Shown: one piece after another, positions 17,030 through 26,152 of the stretch
How positions within the stretch are numbered: the stretch's first letter is position 1
How the letters are laid out: each line of letters starts with the position of its first letter
Source of the DNA: Thermovorax subterraneus
GTDB taxonomy: Bacteria; Bacillota; Thermosediminibacteria; Thermosediminibacterales; Thermosediminibacteraceae
Length of the DNA: 48,256 nt
Assembly: GCA_021608145.1 (NCBI GenBank)
Contig: JAKIHM010000020.1
Span: forward strand, 1 to 48,256
Direction of reading: 5' to 3'
The notes under the pieces: model-generated
Databases searched by the model: none
Seen by the model: the letters and a program-made list of their open reading frames with translations, nothing else
Told to the model about the DNA's origin: nothing
Position numbers and translations under genes: made by a program

Positions 17030-18268
17030 TCATGATAATTTTAAAAGATTTTTTCTCAAAATGTGCAATGCGGCATTAGCAGCCCTTTCTTTTATTTCGG
17101 ATCTGTTGCCAGAGAAAAAGTGCTTTTCCGCGAAACAACCGGAAGAGTCCGCATAGGCAATATATACGAGACCAACAGGTCTTTCTGTTGAACCACCTGA
17201 AGGCCCGGCAATCCCTGTTATCGAAAGGCCGATGTCCGTTTTAGAAATCCTTTTTACGCCTTCTGCCATTTCAATCGCCGTCTGCTCACTTACCGCACCG
17301 TATTTTTCTAGAGTTTCGCTTCTAACAAAAAGAAGCTCCTCTTTAGCTCTATTGCTGTAGGATACTATTGCTCTGTCAAGGCTCTTTGAGATACCGGAAA
17401 CTTCGGTTAATTTATGGGACACGAGACCACCAGTGCAGGACTCGGCAATCGCCAATGTTTTATTTTGTTCTAGCAACAATCGAGCGACCACATCTTCTAT
17501 TTTTTCGTCGTCGAAAGCGTAAAGATATTCACCAACTCTTTGCCTTATTTGAGATTCTATAGGGGCAATTAAACTTATAGCTTCTTTTGCACTGCCTGCT
17601 TTTGCTGTGATCCTTAAAGTTACCTCTCCCATTTTTGCAAGAGGGGCTATCGTTGGATTGGTTTGATTTTCCATTAAATCTTTGATTTTTTCTTCCAGCG
17701 TTGATTCTCCTATCCCATAAAATTTCAGTACCCTAGAGAGTATTACTGCGGAAGTTTTCTTCGACAGTAAAGGGACTACATAATCTTTAAGCATGGGTTC
17801 CATTTCGAATGGAGGCCCTGGGAGCATAATGATCGTTTTTCCATCTTTCTCCAAAATAACTCCCGGAGCAGTACCTTTTTGATTCGGAATGGCCGTTGAA
17901 CCTTTTGGCAGCATGGCCTGCTTCATGTTGCTTGTAGGCATCTCCCTATGCCTTTTTTGAAAATATTCTTGTATTCTATTTAAGCTATCATCATCTAACA
18001 CGAGCGGAATATTTAAATATTCGGCTATCGTCTCTTTAGTTAGGTCGTCTTGGGTCGGACCCAATCCGCCTGTCAAGATAATAACTTCAGAGCGATTCCA
18101 TGCAGTGTGAAAAACTTCCATCAAACGTTTTTTGTTATCTCCGACCACTGTATGGTAATATACGTCTACCCCGATTTTCTGCAGTTCCTGAGAAATTATT
18201 TGTGCGTTAGTGTTAATTATCTGACCTAATAAAAGTTCAGTACCTACACTAATTATCTCTGATTTCAT
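17030..18268 (-). CDS. cinA: CinA-like protein (nicotinamide-nucleotide amidohydrolase / competence-damage family)
   Basis: A 412-residue two-domain protein. The N-terminal MoCF-like domain starts MKSEIISVGTELLLGQIINT and carries ILTGGLGPTQDDLTKE and IIMLPGPPFEMEPML. The C-terminal deamidase domain (PncC-type) begins near residue 255, with AIAESCTGGLVSHKLTEV and SITGIAGPSGGSTERPVGL. The family hydrolyses NMN, with ADP-ribose pyrophosphatase activity in the N-domain, and is often co-transcribed with recA. ATG 18268 follows AAAGGTG. It belongs to the operon that starts upstream of the small membrane protein gene. Confidence 0.94.
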   Translation of the reverse strand: MKSEIISVGTELLLGQIINTNAQIISQELQKIGVDVYYHTVVGDNKKRLMEVFHTAWNRSEVIILTGGLGPTQDDLTKETIAEYLNIPLVLDDDSLNRIQEYFQKRHREMPTSNMKQAMLPKGSTAIPNQKGTAPGVILEKDGKTIIMLPGPPFEMEPMLKDYVVPLLSKKTSAVILSRVLKFYGIGESTLEEKIKDLMENQTNPTIAPLAKMGEVTLRITAKAGSAKEAISLIAPIESQIRQRVGEYLYAFDDEKIEDVVARLLLEQNKTLAIAESCTGGLVSHKLTEVSGISKSLDRAIVSYSNRAKEELLFVRSETLEKYGAVSEQTAIEMAEGVKRISKTDIGLSITGIAGPSGGSTERPVGLVYIAYADSSGCFAEKHFFSGNRSEIKERAANAALHILRKNLLKLS

Positions 18269-18323
18269 AAAACATCACCTTTATAAAAGATTCTCCATTT
18301 TTTTTACTAACCCTTTTTTAAAA

Positions 18324-19811
18324 TTAAGCTGCTTTAAAATTTTTTAGGTCCTTTAAAAATCTTCTGAAGGTCTCGCCGTCTATTTTTTCGTTCTCCATAA
18401 GATAATCGATAATAAGATTTAGGTCTTCTTTGTGCTTTTCTATAATTTCCTTAGATTTTTCTTTTTGAGCATTTATTATCTTTGAAATTTCCCGATGAAG
18501 CTCTTTTAAAGGTATTGAATCTCTATCAACGATACCCATTTCAGACATTCCTGAAAATACTATTTTTTTGGCCAGTTCAACTGCATGGTTAATGTCTCCC
18601 GAGGCACCTGTGCTGCTTTCGCCTAAGATTACTTCTTCAGCAGCTGCTCCAGCCAGCGCAATAGCGATTTCTGTTTCCAAATGGTTTCTAGTATAAAGAT
18701 ATATATCTTCTTCTTGTTTTTGACGCATGTAACCTAGAGCTTCTCCGCGCGACGTTATCGTTATGGTAGATACCGAATTAGGCTTGAAAAATTCGCTGAT
18801 TAGAGCGTGGCCGCATTCGTGAACCGCGATGCGTTTCATTTCAGCTTTTGTGGGTTTCCTTTTCAATTTTTCGCCCATTATCACCTTATCGATAGCTTCC
18901 ATAAAATGGCATTGTTTTATTACTTTTTCCCCGGCACGTCTTGCGAGGATAGCTGCTTCATTGCAAAGATTTTCTAGATGGGCACCGGAAAATCCAAATG
19001 TTTCCTTTGCTATTTGCTCCAAATCTACATCTTCAGCGAGGGGCTTGCCTTTAGTATGCAGTTTTAAAATCTCGAGTCTCCCATCTTTATCGGGAAGGTC
19101 AACTTTTACTATTCGGTCAAATCTTCCGGGCCTTAAAATAGCCGGGTCTAAAATATCCGGCCTGTTTGTGGCGCCGATTACTAATATTTTCACATCATCA
19201 TCTTTAGCCGACAGTCCATCCATTTCTACCAACAATTGGTTTAAAGTCTGATCATATTCCAAATGATTGCTGTTTTTGCCTCTGACACCTGCTATGACTT
19301 CAATTTCATCGATAAAAATTACGCAATGCTTTTTGGAATTCTTTCTGGCGAGCTCCCTAGCCGTCTTAAATAACTGCCTTACCCTTTGAGCACCTACTCC
19401 TGCATATAACTCTATGAATTCGCTCCCCGAAACTGAAATAAAAGCAGAATCGATATAATTAGATGCAGCTTTGGCTAGTAAAGTCTTTCCCGTACCAGGA
19501 GCACCTGTGAGAAGGATGCCCTTCAATGGTCTTATACCCATTTTACTAATTTCATCATAATTTTTAATAAAATCCAGTGCTTCTAACAGTTCGTTCTTTG
19601 CAGTCTCTTGACCTCCAATATCTTCAAATGTTATTGCTTTACCGGTATCAGCAGGTTTTGCCGAATTTTTAATAATACTTGATTTATCCATGTAATTTTG
19701 CAGCACGTACGCAAGAAGTCCTATCACAGCCAAAGGCAATGCATTTATTCCGTTTGCAAAAAGAAATATCATGACTGCCAGGATGACACCGATTATTATT
19801 TCAAAGGGCAA
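18324..19811 (-). CDS. Short FtsH-like membrane AAA+ metalloprotease
   Basis: A 495-residue AAA+ protease. Two closely spaced membrane segments at the N-terminus (FEIIIGVILAVMIFLFA and LPLAVIGLLAYVL) replace the periplasmic domain of classical FtsH. Walker A GAPGTGKT is at about 103-110, Walker B VIFIDEIE near 165, then ATNRPDILDPAILRPGRFDR. The zinc site HECGH is at 331-335, with a later Asp in GASGDINHA. All catalytic elements are present, so it should be active. TTG 19811 is chosen, following GGGAGGGGA. It is shorter than normal FtsH (~600+) and is probably a paralogue. Its neighbour upstream is a small membrane protein that could be its partner. Confidence 0.87.
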   Translation of the reverse strand: MPFEIIIGVILAVMIFLFANGINALPLAVIGLLAYVLQNYMDKSSIIKNSAKPADTGKAITFEDIGGQETAKNELLEALDFIKNYDEISKMGIRPLKGILLTGAPGTGKTLLAKAASNYIDSAFISVSGSEFIELYAGVGAQRVRQLFKTARELARKNSKKHCVIFIDEIEVIAGVRGKNSNHLEYDQTLNQLLVEMDGLSAKDDDVKILVIGATNRPDILDPAILRPGRFDRIVKVDLPDKDGRLEILKLHTKGKPLAEDVDLEQIAKETFGFSGAHLENLCNEAAILARRAGEKVIKQCHFMEAIDKVIMGEKLKRKPTKAEMKRIAVHECGHALISEFFKPNSVSTITITSRGEALGYMRQKQEEDIYLYTRNHLETEIAIALAGAAAEEVILGESSTGASGDINHAVELAKKIVFSGMSEMGIVDRDSIPLKELHREISKIINAQKEKSKEIIEKHKEDLNLIIDYLMENEKIDGETFRRFLKDLKNFKAA

Positions 19812-19834
19812 TTTTTCTCCCCTCCCAAGCAAAT

Positions 19835-20347
19835 CTATTGCATATTAATAATTTTATAGAGTACATCATGATCAGATTTTATTTTCAGGTAGAGATTTTC
19901 GTTGTCGAGAAAAACTCCGATATCAATTTTATACTCGGCTTCGAGTTGGTCAAGCTTCGCTCTCATTTCTGTAAATTTTCCCGTTTTTATCCCTTCGAAA
20001 ATTACGAATTGAACCTTTTGGGTGTATATGTTTTCCAGTAATTCGGATGGTTTATTTATAATTTTTACGGTGAAGGGTCTTCCTTTGAGGATATCGGAAG
20101 CGGTGTCTTGAATATCATAGTATACGTCCGCTAAGTTATCTACATCTTTAAGACAGATTTCTAGGTTAATTTTACCGGCTTCTTTTTTTATGTTGACTTC
20201 TTTTACGTATTCTTTTTGCGAAAAGGTTTTAATAAGTGGATTGAAGGCTACAAACCTGATAAACAATTGCTGAGCACTGAACAATAAAAAAAGTGAAAGA
20301 AAAAAAGCTGCAAAAGCATAAAAAGCCTTTTTTTTGTCTAAAGTCAA
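19835..20347 (-). CDS. Hypothetical membrane-anchored protein next to the FtsH-like protease
   Basis: A 170-residue protein not recognised as any named family. One N-terminal membrane helix (AFYAFAAFFLSLFLLFSAQQL, residues 8-28) is followed by a soluble domain of about 140 residues, presumably outside the cytoplasm. It ends 23 nt before the start of the short FtsH-like gene, where FtsH's missing external domain would have been. One idea is that it supplies that domain in trans. TTG 20347 follows GAGGTGAGGG. It is the first gene after a strong promoter (20388-20416). Confidence 0.7.
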   Translation of the reverse strand: MTLDKKKAFYAFAAFFLSLFLLFSAQQLFIRFVAFNPLIKTFSQKEYVKEVNIKKEAGKINLEICLKDVDNLADVYYDIQDTASDILKGRPFTVKIINKPSELLENIYTQKVQFVIFEGIKTGKFTEMRAKLDQLEAEYKIDIGVFLDNENLYLKIKSDHDVLYKIINMQ

Positions 20348-20387
20348 AAACCCTCACCTCAAACAAAAGCCATGTTTACATAAAATA

Positions 20388-20416
20388 ATTATATCATACT
20401 GTTTTTCTCATGTCAT
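20388..20416 (-). promoter_or_regulatory. Sigma-A promoter of the ftsH-like/cinA/thpR operon
   Basis: -35 ATGACA (20416-20411), 17-nt spacer, perfect -10 TATAAT (20393-20388) with an extended TGA before it. It is located between the rimO terminator and the small membrane protein gene. Confidence 0.8.
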
Positions 20417-20422
20417 AAAAGT

Positions 20423-20453
20423 AAAGAAGGCATTTTATGGGAATGCCTTCTTT
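20423..20453 (-). terminator. Intrinsic terminator after rimO
   Basis: 12-bp stem AAAGAAGGCATT/AATGCCTTCTTT (loop of 7), starting at the rimO stop and followed on the minus transcript by ACUUUUAUG. Moderate U-tract. Confidence 0.75.
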
Positions 20454-21781
20454 AAGGAATTTGCACAGCTTCACCATATAGGTCGTATTCAAAAGCCTTG
20501 GTAACTTTAACCTTGCAAAATTGGCCGGGTTCGCACTTATCTGCGGTAAAAATTACTGTGCCGTCGACTTCCGGTGCATCTTTCTGCGAGCGGCCGATGA
20601 ATAATTTTCTTTTTGAATCGTAATTTTCGGCAAGTACAGTCAATATTGACCCCACTAATTTCTCGTTTTTATTTTTTGAGATATCCTGCTGAACTCTCAT
20701 CAGTATGTCGAATCTTTTTTGCTTGATTTTTTCAGGCACCTGCGGTCTTAAAGTGGCGGCGTAAGTTCCCTCTTCTCTGGAATATTTAAAAGCGCCGACC
20801 CGGTCAAATTGATATGTTTTGATGAAATTGATAAGTTCTCTAAAATCCGATTCGGTTTCTGTAGGAAATCCAACTATAAAAGTAGTTCTCAGTGCGATAT
20901 CAGGTACAACATTTCTCACCTTCTCTATAAGTTTTTTTATTTCCTCGGAATTTGTGGGCCTGTTCATTAGCCTTAAAATCCTATCGCTTATATGTTGCAA
21001 AGGGATATCCAAATATTTTGCTATTTTGGGGCTGAAGGAAATTATTTCCAGAAGTTCATCGTTTATGTGAGTCGGATATGCATATAATACCCTTATCCAA
21101 AATTCGCCTTGTACATCCGTCAGTTTTTTTTAAGAGTTCTGGGAGCGATGGTTTACCGTATATATCTATGCCGTAGCTCGTGGTATCTTGAGCTACTATA
21201 TTTATTTCTTTTATTCCGCGGGATACAAGAAATTCAACTTCTTCTTTTATCGACTCCATAGGTCTGCTTTTGTAAGGACCTTTTATCAGCGGTATGGCGC
21301 AATAAGAGCAACGATTATTACATCCTTCCGCTATTTTGACGTAAGAAATATATTTTAACGTGTTGACTCTTTTTTTAATATCGTAATCGATTACTGTTTT
21401 ATTGCCAGTTATGTTTAGTCTCGATACTTTAACCTGTTCTATTAAATCCGGTAATTTCAAAAAGTCACCTGTCCCAATTACAGCATCGAGTTCCGGTATT
21501 TCTTTCAAAAGTTGGTCTCCGTAGCGTTGCGACAAACAACCAGTAGCTATCAGTAGTTTACATTTGCTCTTCTTTTTATATTCGGCCATTTCGAGTATGG
21601 TATTTATCGACTCTTCTTTTGCCGAGTTTATAAAACCGCAAGTATTGATTATTATGATATCGGCATCTCCGATTTTACTAGTTATTAAATAACCCTTTTC
21701 CAATAAACTTCCGAGCATATATTCTGAATCGACAAGGTTTTTATCACATCCTAACGATATAAGAGCAACTTTTAGTTTCAC
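20452..21781 (-). pseudogene. rimO: Ribosomal protein S12 methylthiotransferase RimO, frameshifted at an A8 run
   Basis: Two consecutive frames together make one full RimO. The first (21781 to a stop near 21056) has the N-terminal domain SLGCDKNLVDSEYMLG and the radical-SAM cluster EGCNNRCSYCAIPLIKGPYK. The second continues with TDVQGEFWIRVLYAYPTHIN, DIPLQHISDRILRLMNRPT, TTFIVGFPTETESDF and a C-terminal TRAM domain. The break is a run of eight A on the coding strand (21124-21131). With seven A the frame continues as ELLKKLTDVQGEF. So this is a one-base insertion in a homopolymer: a real mutation, a sequencing error, or a site rescued by slippage. Start GTG 21781 follows AGGAGG. The role would be beta-methylthiolation of S12 Asp. 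Confidence 0.88.
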
Positions 21782-21869
21782 ATTATACCTCCTAGGTCAT
21801 AAAATTTGATTTATAATTTTTCCGCTTATAATAGTATACAAACGTTTTTACAGTAAGTAAAGCAAAGCA

Positions 21870-21915
21870 AAAATAATAAAAAATAATAATGAGGAATCAT
21901 TGATTCCTCATTATT
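21870..21915 (-). terminator. Intrinsic terminator overlapping the end of rodZ
   Basis: A hairpin AATAATGAGGAATC/GATTCCTCATTATT with a 3-nt loop includes the last codons and stop of rodZ. It is followed on the minus transcript by AUUUUUUAUUAUUUUUG. Confidence 0.8.
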
Positions 21916-22727
21916 GAGAGAGTTTTTGGATGGTTTCCAAAAATATCTATTTCTTTTCCATTTAATGTAACTTTAATTACAGGCGGGTTTCCTATTTTTA
22001 TTATCAGTTTGTCTTTTGCTTCAAAAAATTGTAAATCTCCTTTATTAAGAGTACCTTCAAAAGTTACAATGCCATCCGCATTTACCCTTATCCAACACCG
22101 GTCTTTTATTACTTCAAATTTAGCATTTAATGAATCGCCTGATACTATATAAGTTATGTTTTTGCCATCATCACTCACTAAATTGACTTGGTTTAATACG
22201 TCTTTTCCGCTTTGTTCTTCAGTTTCTAAAGTGGATTCGGTGTCAGTTTCTAAAGGTAAATCACCATTGACGGTTGTTTTAGGCGGTCCTGTAGACTTAT
22301 CTGGTTGTGTTTTTAAAAACGAAAAAGATGCCAATGCAATAGCTAAGACTAGCCCTACAAACAACAAAGGTATTTTGGGTAACATGGATTTAGGCCTTTC
22401 TTCATCGATAATAAGTCTTCGGTCTTTTTCTACCGCTGTGTATTCTTGTTGAAATTCCTGCGATTTGGGAGTTGAAATTTCTTTGTATTTCTTTAGAATT
22501 TCGTTCGAATCAATACCTACCGCTTCCGCGTAATTTTTCAGAAACCCCTTTAAATAGACTTCTCCCCCAGGAATGGCATCGAAATTTCCTTCTTCGATGG
22601 CGTTCAAGTACTTAATTCTGATTTTTGTTTCCCGGTTAATTTCCTCGAGCGATATATTTTTTTTAAGGCGCAAATTCTTTAAATAATCTCCGAGTTCTTT
22701 CGGATTTTTTACATCATCGAGGTTCAT
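21897..22727 (-). CDS. rodZ: RodZ-like cytoskeletal/cell-shape protein (HTH, membrane helix, DUF4115)
   Basis: A 276-residue RodZ-family protein. The N-terminal Xre-type HTH (LGDYLKNLRLKKNISLEEIN, then GGEVYLKGFLKNYAEAVGID) is followed by a linker and one membrane helix (IPLLFVGLVLAIALASFSFL). An acidic Ser/Thr-rich stretch leads into a beta-rich C-terminal domain (DRCWIRVNADGIVTFEGTLN) of the DUF4115 type. RodZ links MreB to the membrane and peptidoglycan synthesis. ATG 22727 is favoured: GTG 22739 overlaps AAGGA. The gene lies between spoIIIE and rimO, a common Firmicute arrangement. Confidence 0.88.
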   Translation of the reverse strand: MNLDDVKNPKELGDYLKNLRLKKNISLEEINRETKIRIKYLNAIEEGNFDAIPGGEVYLKGFLKNYAEAVGIDSNEILKKYKEISTPKSQEFQQEYTAVEKDRRLIIDEERPKSMLPKIPLLFVGLVLAIALASFSFLKTQPDKSTGPPKTTVNGDLPLETDTESTLETEEQSGKDVLNQVNLVSDDGKNITYIVSGDSLNAKFEVIKDRCWIRVNADGIVTFEGTLNKGDLQFFEAKDKLIIKIGNPPVIKVTLNGKEIDIFGNHPKTLSIMRNQ

Positions 22728-22805
22728 ATTACCTCTCACTCCTTAAAATATATTTCCCAGGTAATAGCAATTTTCCCAATTTTAGTATTATTTTCGACCG
22801 CTTGT

Positions 22806-24986
22806 TTAAGCAGATTCGTTAAAATATTTCTCAAATTGTTCTTTGGTTATCAAAATCTGTCGAGGTTTTGAACCTTCGTATTTGCCTATGAAACCTTTTT
22901 CCTCCATTTGATCAATTAGGCGGGCTGCCCGGGCGTAACCTATCCTGAGCTTTCTCTGAAGCAATGAAGCGGAAGCCTGGCCGTTTTCAATGACCACCGA
23001 CAAGGCTTCTTTGAATAATTCGTCCACATCATCTTCATTTTTAAGCGACTTTTCATCTTCAAAGTCCGATAAATCTCTTTCGTAACTGGGTTCCATCTGA
23101 TTCTTTACAAAAGCTACTACCTTCTCAACTTCCTTTTCGCTTAAAAATGCCCCTTGGATTCGCATGGGTTTTGCTGCTCCTACGGGGAAGAATAACATAT
23201 CTCCCTTTCCTAAAAGTTTTTCGGCCCCAGCCATGTCGAGAATTGTCCTTGAATCTACCTGTGACGACACAGCGAATGATATCCTAGAAGGTATATTTGC
23301 TTTTATCAAACCTGTGATTACATCTACCGATGGCCTCTGAGTTGCGACTACAAGATGAATTCCCGCTGCACGCGCCATCTGTGCTAATCTACAAATACTT
23401 TCTTCGACTTCTCTGGGCGATACCATCATAAGGTCTGCTAACTCATCTATGATTACCAGGACTTTTGGCAATTTTTCTTGGCTTACTTCATTAAATCTGT
23501 TGATTTCTCGTACTCCCTCTTTAGCAAATAATTTATACCTTCTTTCCATTTCCGATACCATCCAGTTAAGAGCAGATGCAGCTTTTTTTGCATCCGTTAC
23601 CACCGGTGCAATTAAATGGGGTATTCCATTATATGTTGTCAGTTCGACAACTTTGGGGTCTATTAGTAAAAGCTTTACCTCATTGGGAGATGCTTTGTAT
23701 AAGATACTGGTTATTATTGTGTTTATGCATACGCTTTTCCCTGACCCGGTGGCACCAGCAATTAATAGGTGTGGCATTTCGGCAAGATCGGCCACCACAG
23801 GTTTTCCAGCGATATCTTTACCCAAGGCAACAGTAAGTTTGGATGATGAATTTTTAAATTCAGCAGATTCAATGATTTCTCTGAAATACACTTTCAATAC
23901 TTCCTTATTTGGAACTTCAATCCCTATAGCGGCTTTACCGGGTATTGGAGCTTCAATTCGAACATCTGGCACCGCAAGGCTCAATGCGATGTCATCGGCT
24001 AAATTTACTATCCTGCTTACCTTGATTCCTGGTGACGGTTGGACTTCGTATCTTGTAACTACAGGGCCGAAGCTGACCTGCACGACTTTTGCCTGAATAC
24101 CGAAGCTTTCTAAAGTATTTTCTAAAATCTGCGCGTTGTTTAACAGCTCTTTTTCATTGAGGTTGTTTTGCTTTGAAGAACTTTTTTGCAGGAGGTTTAC
24201 GGGAGGAAAATTGTACTCCTGATTTTTATGATGTTGGTCTACGCAAAACGTATTATCGGAAGTTTCGCAAGTTTTATTTCTTTCGGTCACCGATTCTGTT
24301 TTTTCTGGATTCGATTGTGATGTAATAAAGAGATTTTCTTTTTCTTTGATTCTTTCATTCTCATCCAATTTTTCTTCAGTTTCTCCTGAAGTGGCCGCGG
24401 CACTGTTAATAATATGCGGCTTCGGTTCTCGACGTTTTTCTTTTTTTGCATTAATCAAATGCTTTATTACTTCAGAAATCGAAACACCAGTAGATAGAAT
24501 TATACCTATGCTAAGAAAGGCGAATAAAAGCACGTATGTACCTGCTGAACCAAATAAGGTAAAAAGAATTAATGCTGAAATTCCACCGATTAGTCCCCCG
24601 CCTATTCCATTTTCACCTAAATCTGCACTTTTTCGCATCTTCTCAATAAAGCTCAAATTTTTCATTTCGATATAAGGTTTTATATGTAAAACTACTAGAA
24701 CTACAAAAATAACCAATAATATACCATAGAGTTTGGGAGTAACTCTGGGAAATTTTTTTCTTAATAGGCAGTAAAAGCCCCCCATACAAATACTTAGAGG
24801 TATAGTAAAAGCTCCTGCACCTGCCAATCCTTTGATGTTTTTCTTTAATATTATTCCAAGCGATCCAACGGAATCAGTATATAATGATACTAATCCCAGA
24901 ACTCCGATGCAAATTATTAAAATCCCGTATATTTCCCAGCGGATATCGTTGTAAAACGCACAACTTTTGTTCCTATTACCTTTCAC
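22806..24986 (-). CDS. spoIIIE: DNA translocase SpoIIIE/FtsK
   Basis: A 726-residue translocase that pumps chromosome into the forespore or clears the division septum. Membrane segments lie at about 18-37, 52-75, 87-101 and 130-167. A low-complexity linker (180-280) leads to the FtsK motor with Walker A GATGSGKS at 411-418, Walker B VLVIIDELADLMM, and ATQRPSVDVITGLIKANIPS. The C-terminal winged-helix gamma domain (LLQRKLRIGYARAARLIDQM) would read SRS/KOPS DNA. GTG 24986 follows GAGGTG. Synteny with ylzJ and tepA upstream matches B. subtilis spoIIIE. Confidence 0.97.
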   Translation of the reverse strand: MKGNRNKSCAFYNDIRWEIYGILIICIGVLGLVSLYTDSVGSLGIILKKNIKGLAGAGAFTIPLSICMGGFYCLLRKKFPRVTPKLYGILLVIFVVLVVLHIKPYIEMKNLSFIEKMRKSADLGENGIGGGLIGGISALILFTLFGSAGTYVLLFAFLSIGIILSTGVSISEVIKHLINAKKEKRREPKPHIINSAAATSGETEEKLDENERIKEKENLFITSQSNPEKTESVTERNKTCETSDNTFCVDQHHKNQEYNFPPVNLLQKSSSKQNNLNEKELLNNAQILENTLESFGIQAKVVQVSFGPVVTRYEVQPSPGIKVSRIVNLADDIALSLAVPDVRIEAPIPGKAAIGIEVPNKEVLKVYFREIIESAEFKNSSSKLTVALGKDIAGKPVVADLAEMPHLLIAGATGSGKSVCINTIITSILYKASPNEVKLLLIDPKVVELTTYNGIPHLIAPVVTDAKKAASALNWMVSEMERRYKLFAKEGVREINRFNEVSQEKLPKVLVIIDELADLMMVSPREVEESICRLAQMARAAGIHLVVATQRPSVDVITGLIKANIPSRISFAVSSQVDSRTILDMAGAEKLLGKGDMLFFPVGAAKPMRIQGAFLSEKEVEKVVAFVKNQMEPSYERDLSDFEDEKSLKNEDDVDELFKEALSVVIENGQASASLLQRKLRIGYARAARLIDQMEEKGFIGKYEGSKPRQILITKEQFEKYFNESA

Positions 24987-25039
24987 GCCATGACACCTCT
25001 ATGTTTTTATTCTCCACTTTTGCAAAAAATCCTTTAAAA

Positions 25040-25069
25040 AAGAAAAAACAAAAAGGCTTTAAAGCCTTT
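25040..25069 (-). terminator. Intrinsic terminator after ylzJ
   Basis: The palindrome AAAGGCTTTAAAGCCTTT (25052-25069) overlaps the ylzJ end and is followed on the minus transcript by UUGUUUUUUCUUUUUU. Short stem but a strong U-rich tail. Confidence 0.65.
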
Positions 25070-25283
25070 GACTCGGAATGAATTTTATTATATTTCCAGG
25101 ATATAATTTGTGATTTAGATATACCGTGGGGTTGCTGCTAATCACGCTGATTATCTTTCCTTTATCCACGTCGACAGGCTCCACCAGAATTTTTATATTA
25201 TCAATTTCTATCTCTCTAAAATCATATTTTCTATCAATTCCATCTAAAACAAGTTCTAGAGGAAATACGGTGTACAATATCAT
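25059..25283 (-). CDS. ylzJ: YlzJ-like protein
   Basis: A 74-residue protein with the YlzJ-type opening MILYTVFPLELVLDG and no cysteines or membrane helix. B. subtilis ylzJ also sits between tepA and spoIIIE, so both sequence and order agree. Function is unknown. It is 26 nt downstream of tepA and is followed by a terminator, ending the operon before spoIIIE. Confidence 0.8.
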   Translation of the reverse strand: MILYTVFPLELVLDGIDRKYDFREIEIDNIKILVEPVDVDKGKIISVISSNPTVYLNHKLYPGNIIKFIPSQRL

Positions 25284-25309
25284 TTTATATTACCACCTAT
25301 AAATTATTG

Positions 25310-26032
25310 TTATACATGTTTCTTTCGCTCATTTATGAGCTCTTCCAACTTTTTAACTGCTTCACCCAAGCCGCCAACTTCATCAATTAGGCCATATCTT
25401 ACTGCATCAGCCCCCACAAGGACCGTTCCAATATCCCTTGCAAGTTGTCCTGTGTTAAACATTAATTTTCTTAAAGTTTCCTCTTCAATTTTAGAATGCT
25501 GCACAACGAATTTTATTACTCTGTCTTGCATTTTGTCAAGATACTCAAAGGTCTGTGGGACTCCGATCACGAGACCGGTTAACCTTATTGGGTGGATCGT
25601 CATGGTTGCCGTTTCCGCAATAAAAGAATAATTGCTGGCAACCGCTATTGGAACCCCTATGGAATGCCCGCCCCCCAATACCAAAGAAACGGTAGGTTTT
25701 GTCATGCTGGCTATCATTTCGGCAAGGGCAAGTCCGGCTTCTACATCTCCTCCAATTGTGTTTAGGATTATTAAAAGACCTTCAATTTTAGGATTCTGTT
25801 CTATGGCCACTAGCTGAGGAATTATATGTTCGTATTTGGTGGTTTTATTTTGCGGTGGCAAGATAATGTGACCTTCAATTTGTCCGACTATGGTTATGCA
25901 GTGTATATTGCTTTCCGGTTTGGGGATTTCAAGTTGACCTAGCTGCTGGAGTGTTCCTACCGTTGGGGGCGGCATGCTTTTTTCATTTCCTTCGTTGTCC
26001 GTATTGGAAAAAAACAGCATCTGGTTTATCAT
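25310..26032 (-). CDS. tepA: ClpP-like serine protease TepA (translocation-enhancing protein)
   Basis: A 240-residue ClpP/crotonase-fold protease of the TepA family. [20 protein letters not shown] precedes the nucleophile loop [12 protein letters not shown] (Ser124), and the catalytic His is in MTIHPIR (His147). In Bacillus TepA is linked to presecretory protein turnover and SASP degradation during spore outgrowth. The start is uncertain between ATG 26032 (GGAAGG directly before it) and ATG 26020 (12-nt spacing). The gene order tepA-ylzJ-spoIIIE is conserved. Confidence 0.88.
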   Translation of the reverse strand: MINQMLFFSNTDNEGNEKSMPPPTVGTLQQLGQLEIPKPESNIHCITIVGQIEGHIILPPQNKTTKYEHIIPQLVAIEQNPKIEGLLIILNTIGGDVEAGLALAEMIASMTKPTVSLVLGGGHSIGVPIAVASNYSFIAETATMTIHPIRLTGLVIGVPQTFEYLDKMQDRVIKFVVQHSKIEEETLRKLMFNTGQLARDIGTVLVGADAVRYGLIDEVGGLGEAVKKLEELINERKKHV

Positions 26033-26090
26033 CCTTCCAGATTTTAATTTAATGGCTGCTAGTTATATTAATTTATTTTTTAAATCAAAA

Positions 26091-26129
26091 ATATACAAAA
26101 AAGGTATGACCAAAATTTGGCCATACCTT
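26091..26129 (-). terminator. Intrinsic terminator after the class V aminotransferase
   Basis: Hairpin AAGGTATG.CCAAA/TTTGG.CATACCTT (26101-26129), followed on the minus transcript by UUUUUGUAUAUUUUUG. It is a near-copy of the terminator at 27364-27393. Confidence 0.85.
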
Positions 26130-26152
26130 GTAAGTGTGTAATTAAAACCGAA

